Below, one piece after another: positions 14,996 through 22,935 of a stretch of 31,947 bases of DNA. Numbering within the stretch: the stretch's first letter is position 1; the number at the start of each line of letters is the position of its first letter. The stretch comes from JBOHER01 sp050701115 (GTDB lineage: Bacteria; Actinomycetota; Actinomycetes; Mycobacteriales; Pseudonocardiaceae). Made by a program: the position numbers and the translations under genes. The stretch spans positions 1 to 31,947 of the forward strand of contig JBOHER010000330.1 of the NCBI GenBank assembly GCA_050701115.1. Direction: 5' to 3'. The notes beneath the pieces were generated by a model. It had not been told where the DNA came from. It saw nothing but the letters and a program-made list of their open reading frames with translations, and did not search any database.

Positions 14996-16175
14996 GGTGA
15001 GTGAGCCCATCTGCCACATACTTGGCGATCTCGAGTGCACTGGTGGCCGCGGGGGAGGGTGCGTTGAGCACGTGCACCTGGCCGGGTGCATGCGCAAGCA
15101 GGAAGTCGTCCACCAGTGAGCCGTCGGGGAGGAGGGCCTGAGCGCGCACGCCGGAGCCGTGCCGCACGATGTCCGCCGGCCTGATCGCGGGCACCAGCCG
15201 GGCCAAGCTGGCGGCGAACCGGCGCTTGGACACCGATCGGCGTATCTCGTCGAGCCCGGTTGCCGGATACCGTCGCGCCAGCCGCCACACCCCAGGGAAT
15301 CGCGCCACCTCGGCGACATCCTTCGGGGAGAAGTCCCGCCACCGGTAGCCCTCCCGGCGTAGCGCCAGGACAGCATTCGGGCCCGCGTGCACGCTGCCGT
15401 CCAGCATCCGGGTCAGGTGCACCCCGAGGAACGGCAGGGAGGCGTCCGGCACCGGGTAGATCAGCCCGCGCACCAGATGCCTGCGATCCGGCCGTAGTTC
15501 GTAGTACTCCCCGCGAAACGGCACGATCCGCGCCCGGGGGTTCAGCCCGGCGAGGCGCGCGACCCGGTCGGCCTGCAGCCCGGCGCAGTTGACCAACCCG
15601 TCGGCACGCACCAGTCCGGCTGCCGTGTCGACCTCGACGCCCCCACCTCGACGCGGCCGAATCCCCACTGCCGCTGTGTTCAGCAGCAGGTCAGCGCCCG
15701 CATAGTCGAGTTCGGTCACCATTGCCGCACAGACGGCGACGAAGTCGATGACGGCGGTCGACTCCACCCGCAGCGCCTGCACACACGCCACTTCCGGCTC
15801 ATACTCGCGGGCCCGCGCAGGGCTGATCAGCCGGGCGGGCACACCGTTGGCTTCGGCACGTTCGGCGAGTATGCGCAGCGCGGGTAGCTCTTTCTCCGAG
15901 GTTGCCACGACCAGCTTGCCGCATACGTCTACCGGCACCCCGTTTCGACTTGCATAGTCCACAATGGATCGATTGCCCGCTACGGACAGCCGTGCCTTGA
16001 GCGACCCTGGCTTGTAGTACAAGCCCGCGTGCACCACGTTGGAGTTGTGGCCGGTCTGGTGGGTGGCCCAGTGGCGCTCCTTCTCCAGCACCGTCACGTG
16101 TGTTCCCCGCCCGCTGAGCTCCCTGGCCACCGCGAGCCCCAGGATTCCACCGCCGATCACCACTACTGTGCGCAC
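14985..16175 (-). CDS. lhgO: L-2-hydroxyglutarate oxidase-like FAD enzyme (LhgO)
   Basis: A 396-residue FAD-dependent oxidoreductase of the DAO/LhgO family, which oxidises L-2-hydroxyglutarate to 2-oxoglutarate at the membrane or respiratory chain. Visible motifs: dinucleotide-binding VVIGGGILGLAVAREL (about 5-20), the LhgO-type HQTGHNSNVVHAGLYY (39-54), and the C-terminal GSGVRAQALLPDGSLVDDF region that precedes the FAD-binding end. GTG at 16175 is chosen because it begins right at the Rossmann strand and a -10 box lies 6 nt upstream; the longer frame adds a basic leader without coding character. The stop lies within a palindromic repeat. It is divergent from the sugar aminotransferase gene; a role in the glycan cluster is not evident. 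Confidence 0.87.
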   Translation of the reverse strand: MRTVVVIGGGILGLAVARELSGRGTHVTVLEKERHWATHQTGHNSNVVHAGLYYKPGSLKARLSVAGNRSIVDYASRNGVPVDVCGKLVVATSEKELPALRILAERAEANGVPARLISPARAREYEPEVACVQALRVESTAVIDFVAVCAAMVTELDYAGADLLLNTAAVGIRPRRGGGVEVDTAAGLVRADGLVNCAGLQADRVARLAGLNPRARIVPFRGEYYELRPDRRHLVRGLIYPVPDASLPFLGVHLTRMLDGSVHAGPNAVLALRREGYRWRDFSPKDVAEVARFPGVWRLARRYPATGLDEIRRSVSKRRFAASLARLVPAIRPADIVRHGSGVRAQALLPDGSLVDDFLLAHAPGQVHVLNAPSPAATSALEIAKYVADGLTHPRA

Positions 16176-16181
16176 ACGTGC

Positions 16182-16187
16182 AGCGTA
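16182..16187 (-). promoter_or_regulatory. -10 box of lhgO, probably leaderless
   Basis: On the minus strand TACGCT (TAnnnT) ends 6 nt before the GTG at 16175, the same geometry as at pheA, the sigma gene and the dehalogenase gene. No Shine-Dalgarno sequence is present. Confidence 0.5.
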
Positions 16188-16226
16188 GAGCGTCCGGGTC
16201 GGCACGGTGCGTGCGCGGGCGGCTCG

Positions 16227-16232
16227 TAGACT
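16227..16232 (+). promoter_or_regulatory. -10 box for the sugar cluster
   Basis: TAGACT (TAnnnT) would start transcription near 16239, giving a short leader of about 19 nt that includes a GGGAGA ribosome site before the ATG at 16258. It drives the four-gene plus-strand run to 19957. Confidence 0.4.
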
Positions 16233-16257
16233 GCGGGCGTTCGAGCACGGGAGACGC

Positions 16258-17415
16258 ATGTCAGACAGGACGACCTACGGCCAAGACTTGGCGCCCGTCA
16301 CCCTCGGCCAGCCCACCGTGGGTGCCGAAGAGCTTGCCGCGGTCGCCGAGGTGTTCCGTTCCGGCTGGTTGGCAGGCGACGGACCGACTTGCCGCCTTTT
16401 CGAGGAGGAGTTCGCCGCCGCGGTGGGCACCGAGCATGCGCTGGCGGTCGCCAACTGCACCGCCGCGCTGCATCTTGCGCTGCTGGCACTCGGCGTCGGT
16501 CCTGGCGACGAGGTCATCGTGGCCGACTACACCTTTCCGGCCACCGGCCACGCCGTGCTGTTCACCGGCGCCACCCCGGTGTTCGCCGACGTACTCGCCG
16601 ACACCGCCACCGTCGATCCGGCGTCGGTGCTCGCGCTCATCGGCCCCAAGACGGTCGGCGTCATCGCCGTGGACACCGCCGGGCTCCCCGCCGATTACGC
16701 ACGCCTGACCGAACTCACCCAGCGGCACGGTCTTTTCCTGATTGAGGACGCCGCCTGTTCGGCGGGTGCGACCTACCAGGGCGCGCGGGCAGGGACACTC
16801 GCGCCGATCGCGTGCTTCAGCTTCCACGGGCGCAAGGGAATCACCGCCGGCGAAGGCGGGGCACTGGTCACCAAGGACGCCGCGATCGACGCCAAGGCTC
16901 GTAAGCTGCACGCCTTTGGCATCTCCAGCGCGCACGACCGGGCAGCGCAGCGCGATCTCACGGTGCCCGAGTTCGCCGAACTCGGCCACAACTACAAGCT
17001 CTCCGATGTTGCCGCCGCGATCTTGCGTGTCCAGCTGACCCGGATACCCGAGCTGATCCAGCGCCGCAGCGCGATCGCCGCTGCCTACGTCAGCGATTTG
17101 GCCGGCTCAGCAGGTGTCACGTTGCCCGTCGAGCCCGACGACCGCACCCATGCCTGGCAGTCCTACGTCCTCACTCTCGACCGCGCGATTGATCGCGGTG
17201 CCGTGGCGACTGCCCTGCGGGAGCAAGGGATCGGCTGCACCTTCGGCACCTACGCCTCCCACTTGCAACCGGTGTACGGCACGACGAACGCATGCCCGAC
17301 TTCGGCCGACCTGTTTCGCCGCCACTTGACGATTCCCATGCACGCCAACCTGTCCGAGGCCGACGTGCTGCGCGTGGGCCGCGGAGTGCGCGAAGCCATC
17401 GCCCGCACCAGATGA
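16258..17415 (+). CDS. DegT/DnrJ/EryC1/StrS sugar aminotransferase
   Basis: A 385-residue PLP-dependent aminotransferase that would add an amino group to a nucleotide-linked keto-sugar. Landmarks: SGWLAGDGPTCRLFEEEFA (35-53), NCTAALHLALLALGVGPGDEV (67-87), the PLP-anchoring Asp in LIEDAACSAGATYQG (Asp164), and the Schiff-base Lys in FSFHGRKGITAGEGG (Lys193). Its similarity to perosamine-type synthases suggests a 4-amino or 3-amino sugar but the position cannot be read. ATG 16258 has a GGGAGA ribosome site. The epimerase gene starts 45 bp downstream. This is one of two such aminotransferases in the cluster, so two amination steps or two sugars are likely. Confidence 0.9.
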   Translation: MSDRTTYGQDLAPVTLGQPTVGAEELAAVAEVFRSGWLAGDGPTCRLFEEEFAAAVGTEHALAVANCTAALHLALLALGVGPGDEVIVADYTFPATGHAVLFTGATPVFADVLADTATVDPASVLALIGPKTVGVIAVDTAGLPADYARLTELTQRHGLFLIEDAACSAGATYQGARAGTLAPIACFSFHGRKGITAGEGGALVTKDAAIDAKARKLHAFGISSAHDRAAQRDLTVPEFAELGHNYKLSDVAAAILRVQLTRIPELIQRRSAIAAAYVSDLAGSAGVTLPVEPDDRTHAWQSYVLTLDRAIDRGAVATALREQGIGCTFGTYASHLQPVYGTTNACPTSADLFRRHLTIPMHANLSEADVLRVGRGVREAIARTR

Positions 17416-17460
17416 GCCACTATCCACATCAGACACATTGCGACCACGTACAGGAGCTCC

Positions 17461-18390
17461 ATGTCCGACAAGAAGGTTTTCTTCACCGGTGGAGCTGGAT
17501 TCATCGGCGGACATGTCGTCCCGCTGCTGCTCGAGCGGGGCTACTCTGTTCGCCTGTTCGACAACATGACCCGAGGCGACCGCGACCGCGTCGACCGCTG
17601 GCTCGCCGCCGGCAAGGTCGAGCTGATCGACTCCGACGTGCGTTACGGCGGTGCGGTCCGCGAGGCGATCCGTGGCTGCACGCACGCGATCCACTTCGCC
17701 GCCGTGTCGATCAACAAGTCGATCGCCGACCCGCACGAGTCGATCGACATCAACACGGTCGGCAGCCACAACGTCATCGCGGCGGCCGCAGATGAGGGCG
17801 TGCGGCGGCTGGTGTTCGCCTCGTCGGCCTCGGTTTACGGCGATCCGCAGGAACTGCCGATGCACGAGGATGACGAGCTGTATCCGCTCACTCCGTACTG
17901 CGTGTCCAAACGCGTCGGCGAGGACCTGCTCGGGTTCTACCAGCGGCAGAAAGGCTTGTCCTGGAACGCTTTGCGGTTCTTCAATGTGTATGGACCAGGG
18001 CAGAAGGTCGAAGCGTACTACACCTCTGTGATCAACCACTTCGTCGAACGGCTCCGCGCCGGATTGCCCCCCATCATTGACGGCCGAGGCGAGCAGTCGA
18101 TGGACTTCGTCCATGTGCACGATCTGGCGCGCTCCGTCGTTCTCGCGCTGGAAAGCGAGCGGGCCAACCTGCCGATCAACATCGGCACCGGGGTCGACAC
18201 CTCGATCGCGGCACTGGCCAAGATCCTCATGGATGCGGCCGGGGTCGACGTAGCGCCCCAGTTCAATCCCCGCGACGTACTCGTTTCCCGCCGCGCGGCG
18301 GACATCAACAGGGCCCGCGAGGTGCTGGGCTGGAAACCGGAGATCACCGTCGAACGAGGTATGGCCGAGCTGGTGAAGGCAAGCGGGTGA
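17461..18390 (+). CDS. NAD-dependent nucleotide-sugar epimerase/dehydratase
   Basis: A 309-residue extended SDR protein. The NAD-binding TGGAGFIGG lies at 9-17, DxxRYGGAVREAI follows the second strand, and the catalytic triad is seen as Ser in FASSASVYG (119-127) plus YCVSK (Tyr146, Lys150). RFFNVYGPGQ and the DFVHVHDLARSV segment are typical of UDP-glucose 4-epimerases and related enzymes. The substrate is a nucleotide sugar; epimerase versus dehydratase activity cannot be settled. A GGAG ribosome site sits 7 nt before the ATG. Its stop overlaps the GTG start of the acyltransferase gene (GTGA), so the two are translationally coupled. Confidence 0.9.
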   Translation: MSDKKVFFTGGAGFIGGHVVPLLLERGYSVRLFDNMTRGDRDRVDRWLAAGKVELIDSDVRYGGAVREAIRGCTHAIHFAAVSINKSIADPHESIDINTVGSHNVIAAAADEGVRRLVFASSASVYGDPQELPMHEDDELYPLTPYCVSKRVGEDLLGFYQRQKGLSWNALRFFNVYGPGQKVEAYYTSVINHFVERLRAGLPPIIDGRGEQSMDFVHVHDLARSVVLALESERANLPINIGTGVDTSIAALAKILMDAAGVDVAPQFNPRDVLVSRRAADINRAREVLGWKPEITVERGMAELVKASG

Positions 18391-18779
18391 ACGCGTTACC
18401 GCCCAACCCCTATAACCCGCATGCCTGGATCGTCGGCGAGCCGGAGATCGGCGAAGGCACCTGGATCGGGGCGTTCACCGTGATCGACGGCTCGGGTGGG
18501 CTACGGATCGGGTCGGGCTGCGATATCTCCAGCGGAGCGCACATCTACACGCACAGCACCGCGCGGCGATGCGTGACCGAGCGTGGTTACCCGGAGGTCG
18601 ACCGCGCCCCGGTGCTCATCGGGGACAACGTCTTCGTGGGCGCCAATGCCGTTGTGCTGATGGGCGTGACGATCGGCGATTCCGCGGTGATCGGGGCTGG
18701 TGCGGTGGTCACCAAGGACGTGCCCGCGCGCACGATCGTGGCCGGAGTCCCGGCTCGTCCCATCGGTACGGTCCGATGA
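18387..18779 (+). CDS. Hexapeptide-repeat acyltransferase
   Basis: A 130-residue left-handed beta-helix acyltransferase. Hexapeptide turns run through the protein: VGEPEIGEGTWIGAFTVI, LRIGSGCDISSGAHIYTH, VLIGDNVFVGANAVVLMGVTIGDSAVIGAGAVVTKDV. The HIYTHST loop with a His is the usual catalytic region, and the C-terminus has the PARTIVAGVPARPIG signature of sugar O-/N-acetyltransferases such as WbbJ/WlbB types. It probably acetylates an amino group on a nucleotide sugar made by the aminotransferase. It starts with a GTG overlapping the epimerase stop and ends in an ATGA overlap with the glycosyltransferase. Confidence 0.88.
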   Translation: MNALPPNPYNPHAWIVGEPEIGEGTWIGAFTVIDGSGGLRIGSGCDISSGAHIYTHSTARRCVTERGYPEVDRAPVLIGDNVFVGANAVVLMGVTIGDSAVIGAGAVVTKDVPARTIVAGVPARPIGTVR

Positions 18780-19957
18780 GGATCGCCGTCGTCAACAGCT
18801 TCTATCCGCCGAGGGTCGGGGGCAGCGCGCACCTGTCCGAGTCATTGGCGAAGGGTTACGCCGCGGCCGGACACCAGGTGCTCGTGCTGACCGCGGCGCA
18901 CCCGGAAACCCCACCGGAGCAGGACATCGATGGCACCTCCATCGTGCGGCTGCCCGCCGTGCGGTTGCCGGAGACCCGCCTCGCGGTCAACTTCGACATC
19001 CCGTTCACCATCCGGCTGGGGCTGCGCCACCGGGTGGACGCGCTGCTCGGCGAGTTCCGGCCCGATGTGATCCACCAGCACGGACAGTTCTTCGACCTGA
19101 CCTGGGCCACCGGTCTGTGGGCGCGGGAGCGCGAGGTGCCGACGCTGTTGAGCGTGCATACCCGTCTGGAGAGTCCGAGCAGCGTGTACCAGTCGGTGTT
19201 CAGCCTGCTCGACGCGAGCCTGGTCGCACCGGTCCTGCGCCGCTGCCGGCCGACCTATGTGGTGATGGACGTGCAGATGCGCGACTACATCAGCCGCAAG
19301 TACGGCGCATGCGAATCCGACATGGTTCCGATCCCGGTCGGTGTCGATCCGCGGTGGGTGCGGGGAGGTGACCCGCAGATCGTGCGCGCGCGCCACTGCC
19401 TTGGCGACGACCCGGTGATTCTGTCCACCGGGCACGTCATCCCGCTCCGCGACCGGATCGCGCTGGTCGACGCCCTCCCGGAGGTGCTCGTCGAGGCTCC
19501 GGAAGCCAAGCTGGTTGTGGTCGGCGGCGTGTACTTCGACGCGTTCCTGCGGCGGGCCCGTGGGCTCGGCGTGCAGAAGTCGGTGATCACCACTGGCGCT
19601 GTGCGCAAGTGCGACATGCCGCATTACCTTGCCGCAGCCACCGTGGAAAGCCATGACCTACAAGGTTATGGCCTCGGCACCGCCAGCCTGGAGAGTATGG
19701 CGGCCGAAGTGCCGGTGATCGCCGCCGTACGGGAGGACAACTTCGTCGATGTCGAGTTGGAGGATCGCGGAAACGTACACCTGGTGCCGCCCAACGATCC
19801 GGACGCGCTGGCCGCGCGGCTGATCGAGACGATCACCGATCGGGAGGGTTCGCAGCGGATCGCGCACGCCGGAGCCAAACTGGTCGAGGAGTACTTCTCG
19901 ATGGACGCCGTGCTCGGCAAACATCTGGCGACACTGGGTCGGCTTGCCAGTTGCTAG
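18776..19957 (+). CDS. Glycosyltransferase family 4-type
   Basis: A 393-residue GT-B glycosyltransferase. The N-terminal VVNSFYPPRVGGSAHLSESLAKG (split: VVNSFYPP, then VGGSAHLSESLA) carries the Gly-Gly acceptor loop of GT4 enzymes, DVIHQHGQFF gives the H-x-H element near 100-102, and the C-terminal half shows STGHVIPLRDRIALVDALP and LVVVGG. The donor-site motif is unusual: where most GT4 proteins have E-G-F-G-x4-E, this one reads DLQGYGLGTASLESMA (294-309), with Gln instead of the first Glu and a longer spacing. Donor and acceptor are unknown. The ATG overlaps the preceding stop, so it is the last gene of a coupled four-gene run; a convergent gene ends 12 nt further on. Confidence 0.88.
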   Translation: MRIAVVNSFYPPRVGGSAHLSESLAKGYAAAGHQVLVLTAAHPETPPEQDIDGTSIVRLPAVRLPETRLAVNFDIPFTIRLGLRHRVDALLGEFRPDVIHQHGQFFDLTWATGLWAREREVPTLLSVHTRLESPSSVYQSVFSLLDASLVAPVLRRCRPTYVVMDVQMRDYISRKYGACESDMVPIPVGVDPRWVRGGDPQIVRARHCLGDDPVILSTGHVIPLRDRIALVDALPEVLVEAPEAKLVVVGGVYFDAFLRRARGLGVQKSVITTGAVRKCDMPHYLAAATVESHDLQGYGLGTASLESMAAEVPVIAAVREDNFVDVELEDRGNVHLVPPNDPDALAARLIETITDREGSQRIAHAGAKLVEEYFSMDAVLGKHLATLGRLASC

Positions 19958-19969
19958 CCAAGCGCGGCG

Positions 19970-21004
19970 CTAATGTCCCGATTGCGCCAAGACGTCCGCC
20001 ACTACCTGGTGTGCGGGGAGGATGGATGCCCGCTCTGCTGCGAGGTCCACCGTGCCGTCGATCAGGTTGAGAAACCGGTCCCATTGGGCGGCAAGGGGTT
20101 CGCGGGCACTGACCAGTTCCGGGATCTCGATGATCGTCTGCTGGCGATAACCGAGCCCATCCGGAGTGGCCGCGTCATGGGAAACATGTCGATAGATCGT
20201 CACATCCCGCCGCAGCAGGTCGATCTCCACCGACCGGTCCAGCTCAGAGACCACCAGCGACCGGACCTTGTGCTGGCCCAGCCGGGACGCCGACACCGCG
20301 GCCAGCCCGCCGGCGCGTGAGGCAGATTCCAGCCCGCCGGCGCGTGAGGCACATTCCAGCCCGCCGGCGCGTGAGGCACATTCCAGCCCGCCCGGAAACG
20401 ACATGAGCGCCTCAACGGTGTCCTCCGCGTCGACGGCCGACGCCGGATGGGAGTACCCCACCGCACCGGCGACCCGTTCCGGTAGCACGCCACCGAAGAA
20501 CTGGATCGCGATGTCCACATCGTGCACCAGCAGATCCCACGCGACGCCGGTCCTGACCCGCGGTGCGTACGGGCTGTGCCTGCGGGCCATCACATGCACC
20601 GGCTCGTCGACCAGCGCCAGCGCGGTCAGCACGGCGGGGTTGTACCGTTCGACCAGCCCGCACATCAGGGGCACATCGCGCTCAGTCGCAACGACCAGGA
20701 TTTCCTTGGTGTGCTCCAGGTTGCCCGCGATCGGCTTCTCGATCAGCACCGGCTTGCCCTGGCGCAGCACCTCCAACGCCAGCCTGTGATGCATCTCGGT
20801 CGCCGCCGCCAGCACCACAGCGTCCACATCGGACAGTGAGTACAGCTCGGGCGACCAATCGGCGCCCCACCGGTCGGCGACCGCCCTGCCCGCGCCCTCG
20901 CGTGGTTCGATCACCCGGACCAGCTTGGACCGATCGTGCTGCGCGATCACCCTGGCGTGCAGGGTGCCCATGGTGCCGGTGCCGATCAGCGCTATCCGGG
21001 TCAT
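19970..21004 (-). CDS. Gfo/Idh/MocA sugar dehydrogenase with internal 9-residue repeats
   Basis: A 344-residue NAD(P)-dependent oxidoreductase. The Rossmann motif is GTGTMGTLHA (8-17), the family EKP is at 89-91 (VLIEKPIAG), and DLLVHDVDI at 158-165 carries the catalytic-type His161. Such enzymes make 3-keto sugars for amination (for example WlbA), so pairing with the overlapping aminotransferase gene is meaningful. Odd feature: residues 208-234 are three copies of E-C/S-ASRAGGL inserted between FPGGL and AAVSASRLGQ in the beta-sheet domain; the DNA is a 27-bp tandem repeat. ATG 21004 overlaps the aminotransferase stop (ATGA). Confidence 0.9.
   Translation of the reverse strand: MTRIALIGTGTMGTLHARVIAQHDRSKLVRVIEPREGAGRAVADRWGADWSPELYSLSDVDAVVLAAATEMHHRLALEVLRQGKPVLIEKPIAGNLEHTKEILVVATERDVPLMCGLVERYNPAVLTALALVDEPVHVMARRHSPYAPRVRTGVAWDLLVHDVDIAIQFFGGVLPERVAGAVGYSHPASAVDAEDTVEALMSFPGGLECASRAGGLECASRAGGLESASRAGGLAAVSASRLGQHKVRSLVVSELDRSVEIDLLRRDVTIYRHVSHDAATPDGLGYRQQTIIEIPELVSAREPLAAQWDRFLNLIDGTVDLAAERASILPAHQVVADVLAQSGH
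20304..20392. repeat. 27-bp tandem repeat inside the Gfo/Idh/MocA gene
   Basis: Units at 20304-20330, 20331-20357 and 20358-20384 plus 8 nt of a fourth (20385-20392). The second and third are identical and the first differs at one base. The length is a multiple of three, so the frame is kept and each unit adds nine residues. The near identity indicates recent expansion. Confidence 0.95.
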
Positions 21005-22107
21005 CCGCCGAGTACCTCCCGCACCGTAGTGATGATCTCGTCCAGCTGGTCGTCGGTGAGCGCGGGATGGACCGGCAGCGACAGCACCTGTCCGGCGGCC
21101 TTCACCGCGACCGGCACATCGGCCAGCGAGGCCGCGGGGATCTGGACATGGCCCTGGTAGCAGTCGTAGTCGAAAACCACCCGCGGGTAGTAGCACCCGG
21201 TGCCGATGCCGCGCCGGGTCAGTTCGCCGGCCAGCTCGTCCCGATCCAGTATCGCGTGCGGGCCAACCTGGACGGTGTACTGGTGCCAGACGTGCTCACG
21301 GCCAGGGGATACCGATGGCAGCCACAGACCGGGTGCCCCCGCCAGCCCCTCGGACAACCGGATGGCGTTGCGCCTGCGTGCGGCAGTCCGCTCATCCAGC
21401 CGCTCCAGCTGCGGAATGCCGACCGCGGCGTGCAGGTCGCTCATCCGGTAGTTGTGACCCGCCAGCTCGTAGGAGTAACGGGCCCGCATGCCCTGGTTGC
21501 GCAGCACCCGGATCCGGTCGGCCAGCTCATCGTCGTCGGTGGTGATCACACCGCCCTCGGCGGTAGTGACATTTTTTGTGGCATACAAGGAAAAGCAGCC
21601 CAAACCGTACGCACCGGCCGGCCTGCCCTGGAAACGAGCGCCCACGGACTGCGCGGCATCCTCGACGACCCGCAGGCCATGCTCGGCGGCCAGCGCGCTC
21701 AACTTGCCCATGTCCGCGGTCTGCCCGAAAAGGTGCACCGGCATCAGCACCTTCGTCCTGGGCGTGATCACTTCGGCCACCCGGTCCGGGTCAAGGGTCA
21801 AGTCATCCGGGTTGATGTCGGCGAAGCGCACCGTCGCACCCGCCTGCAGGATCGCGTTCAGGGTGGCGACGAAGGTGAACGGCGAGGTGATCACCTCATC
21901 GCCCGGCTGCAGTTGGAGCGCCTGCAGGGAAGCGACCAGCGCGGTGGTGCCGCTGTTGACCGCGACGGCGTGCCGGGTGCCGGTGACCCGCGCGAAGCCG
22001 TCCTCCAGCCGCTGCACCATCGGCCCCTGCGCGAGCGAGCCGGAGCGCAACACGTCGATGACGAGGGACTCGGCATCGCTGACGTCAACCACGGTGATCG
22101 GGATCAT
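21001..22107 (-). CDS. DegT/DnrJ/EryC1/StrS sugar aminotransferase
   Basis: A 368-residue PLP aminotransferase acting on a keto-sugar nucleotide. Markers: GSLAQGPMVQRLEDGFA (23-39), NSGTTALVASLQAL (51-64), PLP-binding Asp150 in VVEDAAQSVGA, and Schiff-base Lys178 in FSLYATKNVTTAEGG. GHNYRMSDLHAAVG is the conserved dimer-interface loop. It resembles WlbC/FdtB-type 3-aminotransferases, whose partner is a Gfo/Idh/MocA dehydrogenase, and precisely such a gene follows with an overlapping start. The ATG at 22107 has a GAGAGA site upstream; the open frame extends further but the upstream residues are an Arg-rich shadow. Confidence 0.9.
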   Translation of the reverse strand: MIPITVVDVSDAESLVIDVLRSGSLAQGPMVQRLEDGFARVTGTRHAVAVNSGTTALVASLQALQLQPGDEVITSPFTFVATLNAILQAGATVRFADINPDDLTLDPDRVAEVITPRTKVLMPVHLFGQTADMGKLSALAAEHGLRVVEDAAQSVGARFQGRPAGAYGLGCFSLYATKNVTTAEGGVITTDDDELADRIRVLRNQGMRARYSYELAGHNYRMSDLHAAVGIPQLERLDERTAARRRNAIRLSEGLAGAPGLWLPSVSPGREHVWHQYTVQVGPHAILDRDELAGELTRRGIGTGCYYPRVVFDYDCYQGHVQIPAASLADVPVAVKAAGQVLSLPVHPALTDDQLDEIITTVREVLGG

Positions 22108-22141
22108 GGTGCTCTCTCGTTCGGCGCGGCTTCGGCGCCCC

Positions 22142-22147
22142 AGGCTA
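22142..22147 (-). promoter_or_regulatory. Possible -10 box for the aminotransferase/dehydrogenase pair
   Basis: On the minus strand TAGCCT (TAnnnT) is about 34 nt upstream of the ATG at 22107, leaving room for a short leader with the GAGAGA ribosome site. The -35 is not clear. Confidence 0.3.
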
Positions 22148-22218
22148 CCCGCCGGGCGGCGCCTCCGCCGGACACTGCACACTGGGCACGACCGCTGCCG
22201 ACTTCAGATGGACCTGGT

Positions 22219-22935
22219 GTGGCGAACCGCATTCACGACACCGCAGTGATCGGTGCAGGCGTCGAGCTCGGTACCGACAACATCATCGGGCCGTTCGCCG
22301 TCATCCTCGGACCTGCGGTGATCGGCTCAGGCAACTGGATCGGTCCACACGTCGCCATCGGCACCCCCGGCGAGGATCGGGACGGACCGCATCCGGCCGC
22401 CTGGGCCGACGCCCCCACCGGCGACCCCGCGCGGGACGGGTACGGCGTGCGCATCGGCGACCGCAACCGGATCCGCGAGTACGCCGGCATCCACCAGGGC
22501 ACTCGGCGCGCGACGTCGGTCGGCAGCGACTGCTACCTGCTGCGCGGCAGTCACGTCTGCCACGACTGCATCGTGGACAACGGTGTCACGCTGGCCTGCA
22601 ACGCGGTTCTCGGCGGGCACAGCCACGTGTGGTGCTACGCCAACCTCGGCCTCGGTGCCGTCGTACACCAGCACGGGCGGATCGGCCCTGGTGCGATGGT
22701 CGGCATGGCTGCCGCGGTGCGCAGGGAGCTCGGCGCGTTCACCATCAGCATGGGCGTGCCCGCGCGGGTCACCGGGATCAACACGGTCGGACTGGCCAGG
22801 CTGGGCGCCTCGGACGAGGCCATCGCGGCGCTTGAGCCGTGGGTCACCGGACGGTCGCCGGTGCCGGACATCGACCTGCCGCCCGAGCTCGGCAAGCTGA
22901 TCACGGCATGGGCCGGGGAGCGGGACACGCCGTGA
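22219..22935 (+). CDS. LpxA-like acyltransferase (left-handed beta-helix)
   Basis: A 238-residue protein closely patterned on UDP-N-acetylglucosamine O-acyltransferase (LpxA). N-terminal hexapeptide turns (HDTAVIGAGVELGTDNIIG, then GPAVIGSGNWIGPHVAIGTP), the LpxA-type RIREYAGIHQGT (84-95), SHVCHDCIV (111-119) whose second His (115) aligns with catalytic His125 of E. coli LpxA, LGGHSHV (131-137), GAVVHQHGRIGPGAMVG and a helical C-terminus starting INTVGLARLG. In Gram-negatives LpxA begins lipid A synthesis; actinobacteria lack lipid A, so the acyl-acceptor is probably another nucleotide amino sugar, possibly a 3-amino sugar made by the divergent pair, as in LpxA variants that N-acylate. GTG 22219 gives the N-terminus; it is coupled (GTGA) to the next gene. 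Confidence 0.87.
   Translation: MANRIHDTAVIGAGVELGTDNIIGPFAVILGPAVIGSGNWIGPHVAIGTPGEDRDGPHPAAWADAPTGDPARDGYGVRIGDRNRIREYAGIHQGTRRATSVGSDCYLLRGSHVCHDCIVDNGVTLACNAVLGGHSHVWCYANLGLGAVVHQHGRIGPGAMVGMAAAVRRELGAFTISMGVPARVTGINTVGLARLGASDEAIAALEPWVTGRSPVPDIDLPPELGKLITAWAGERDTP

Noticed and set aside
20304..20392. CRISPR-like array
   Set aside because: The 27-bp units are directly abutting without spacers and lie in frame within a dehydrogenase gene.
20563..22935. A 790-codon plus-strand open frame
   Set aside because: Its first ~550 codons are antisense to the dehydrogenase and aminotransferase genes with Arg/Pro/Gln-rich composition; only the end from 22219 is a real gene.
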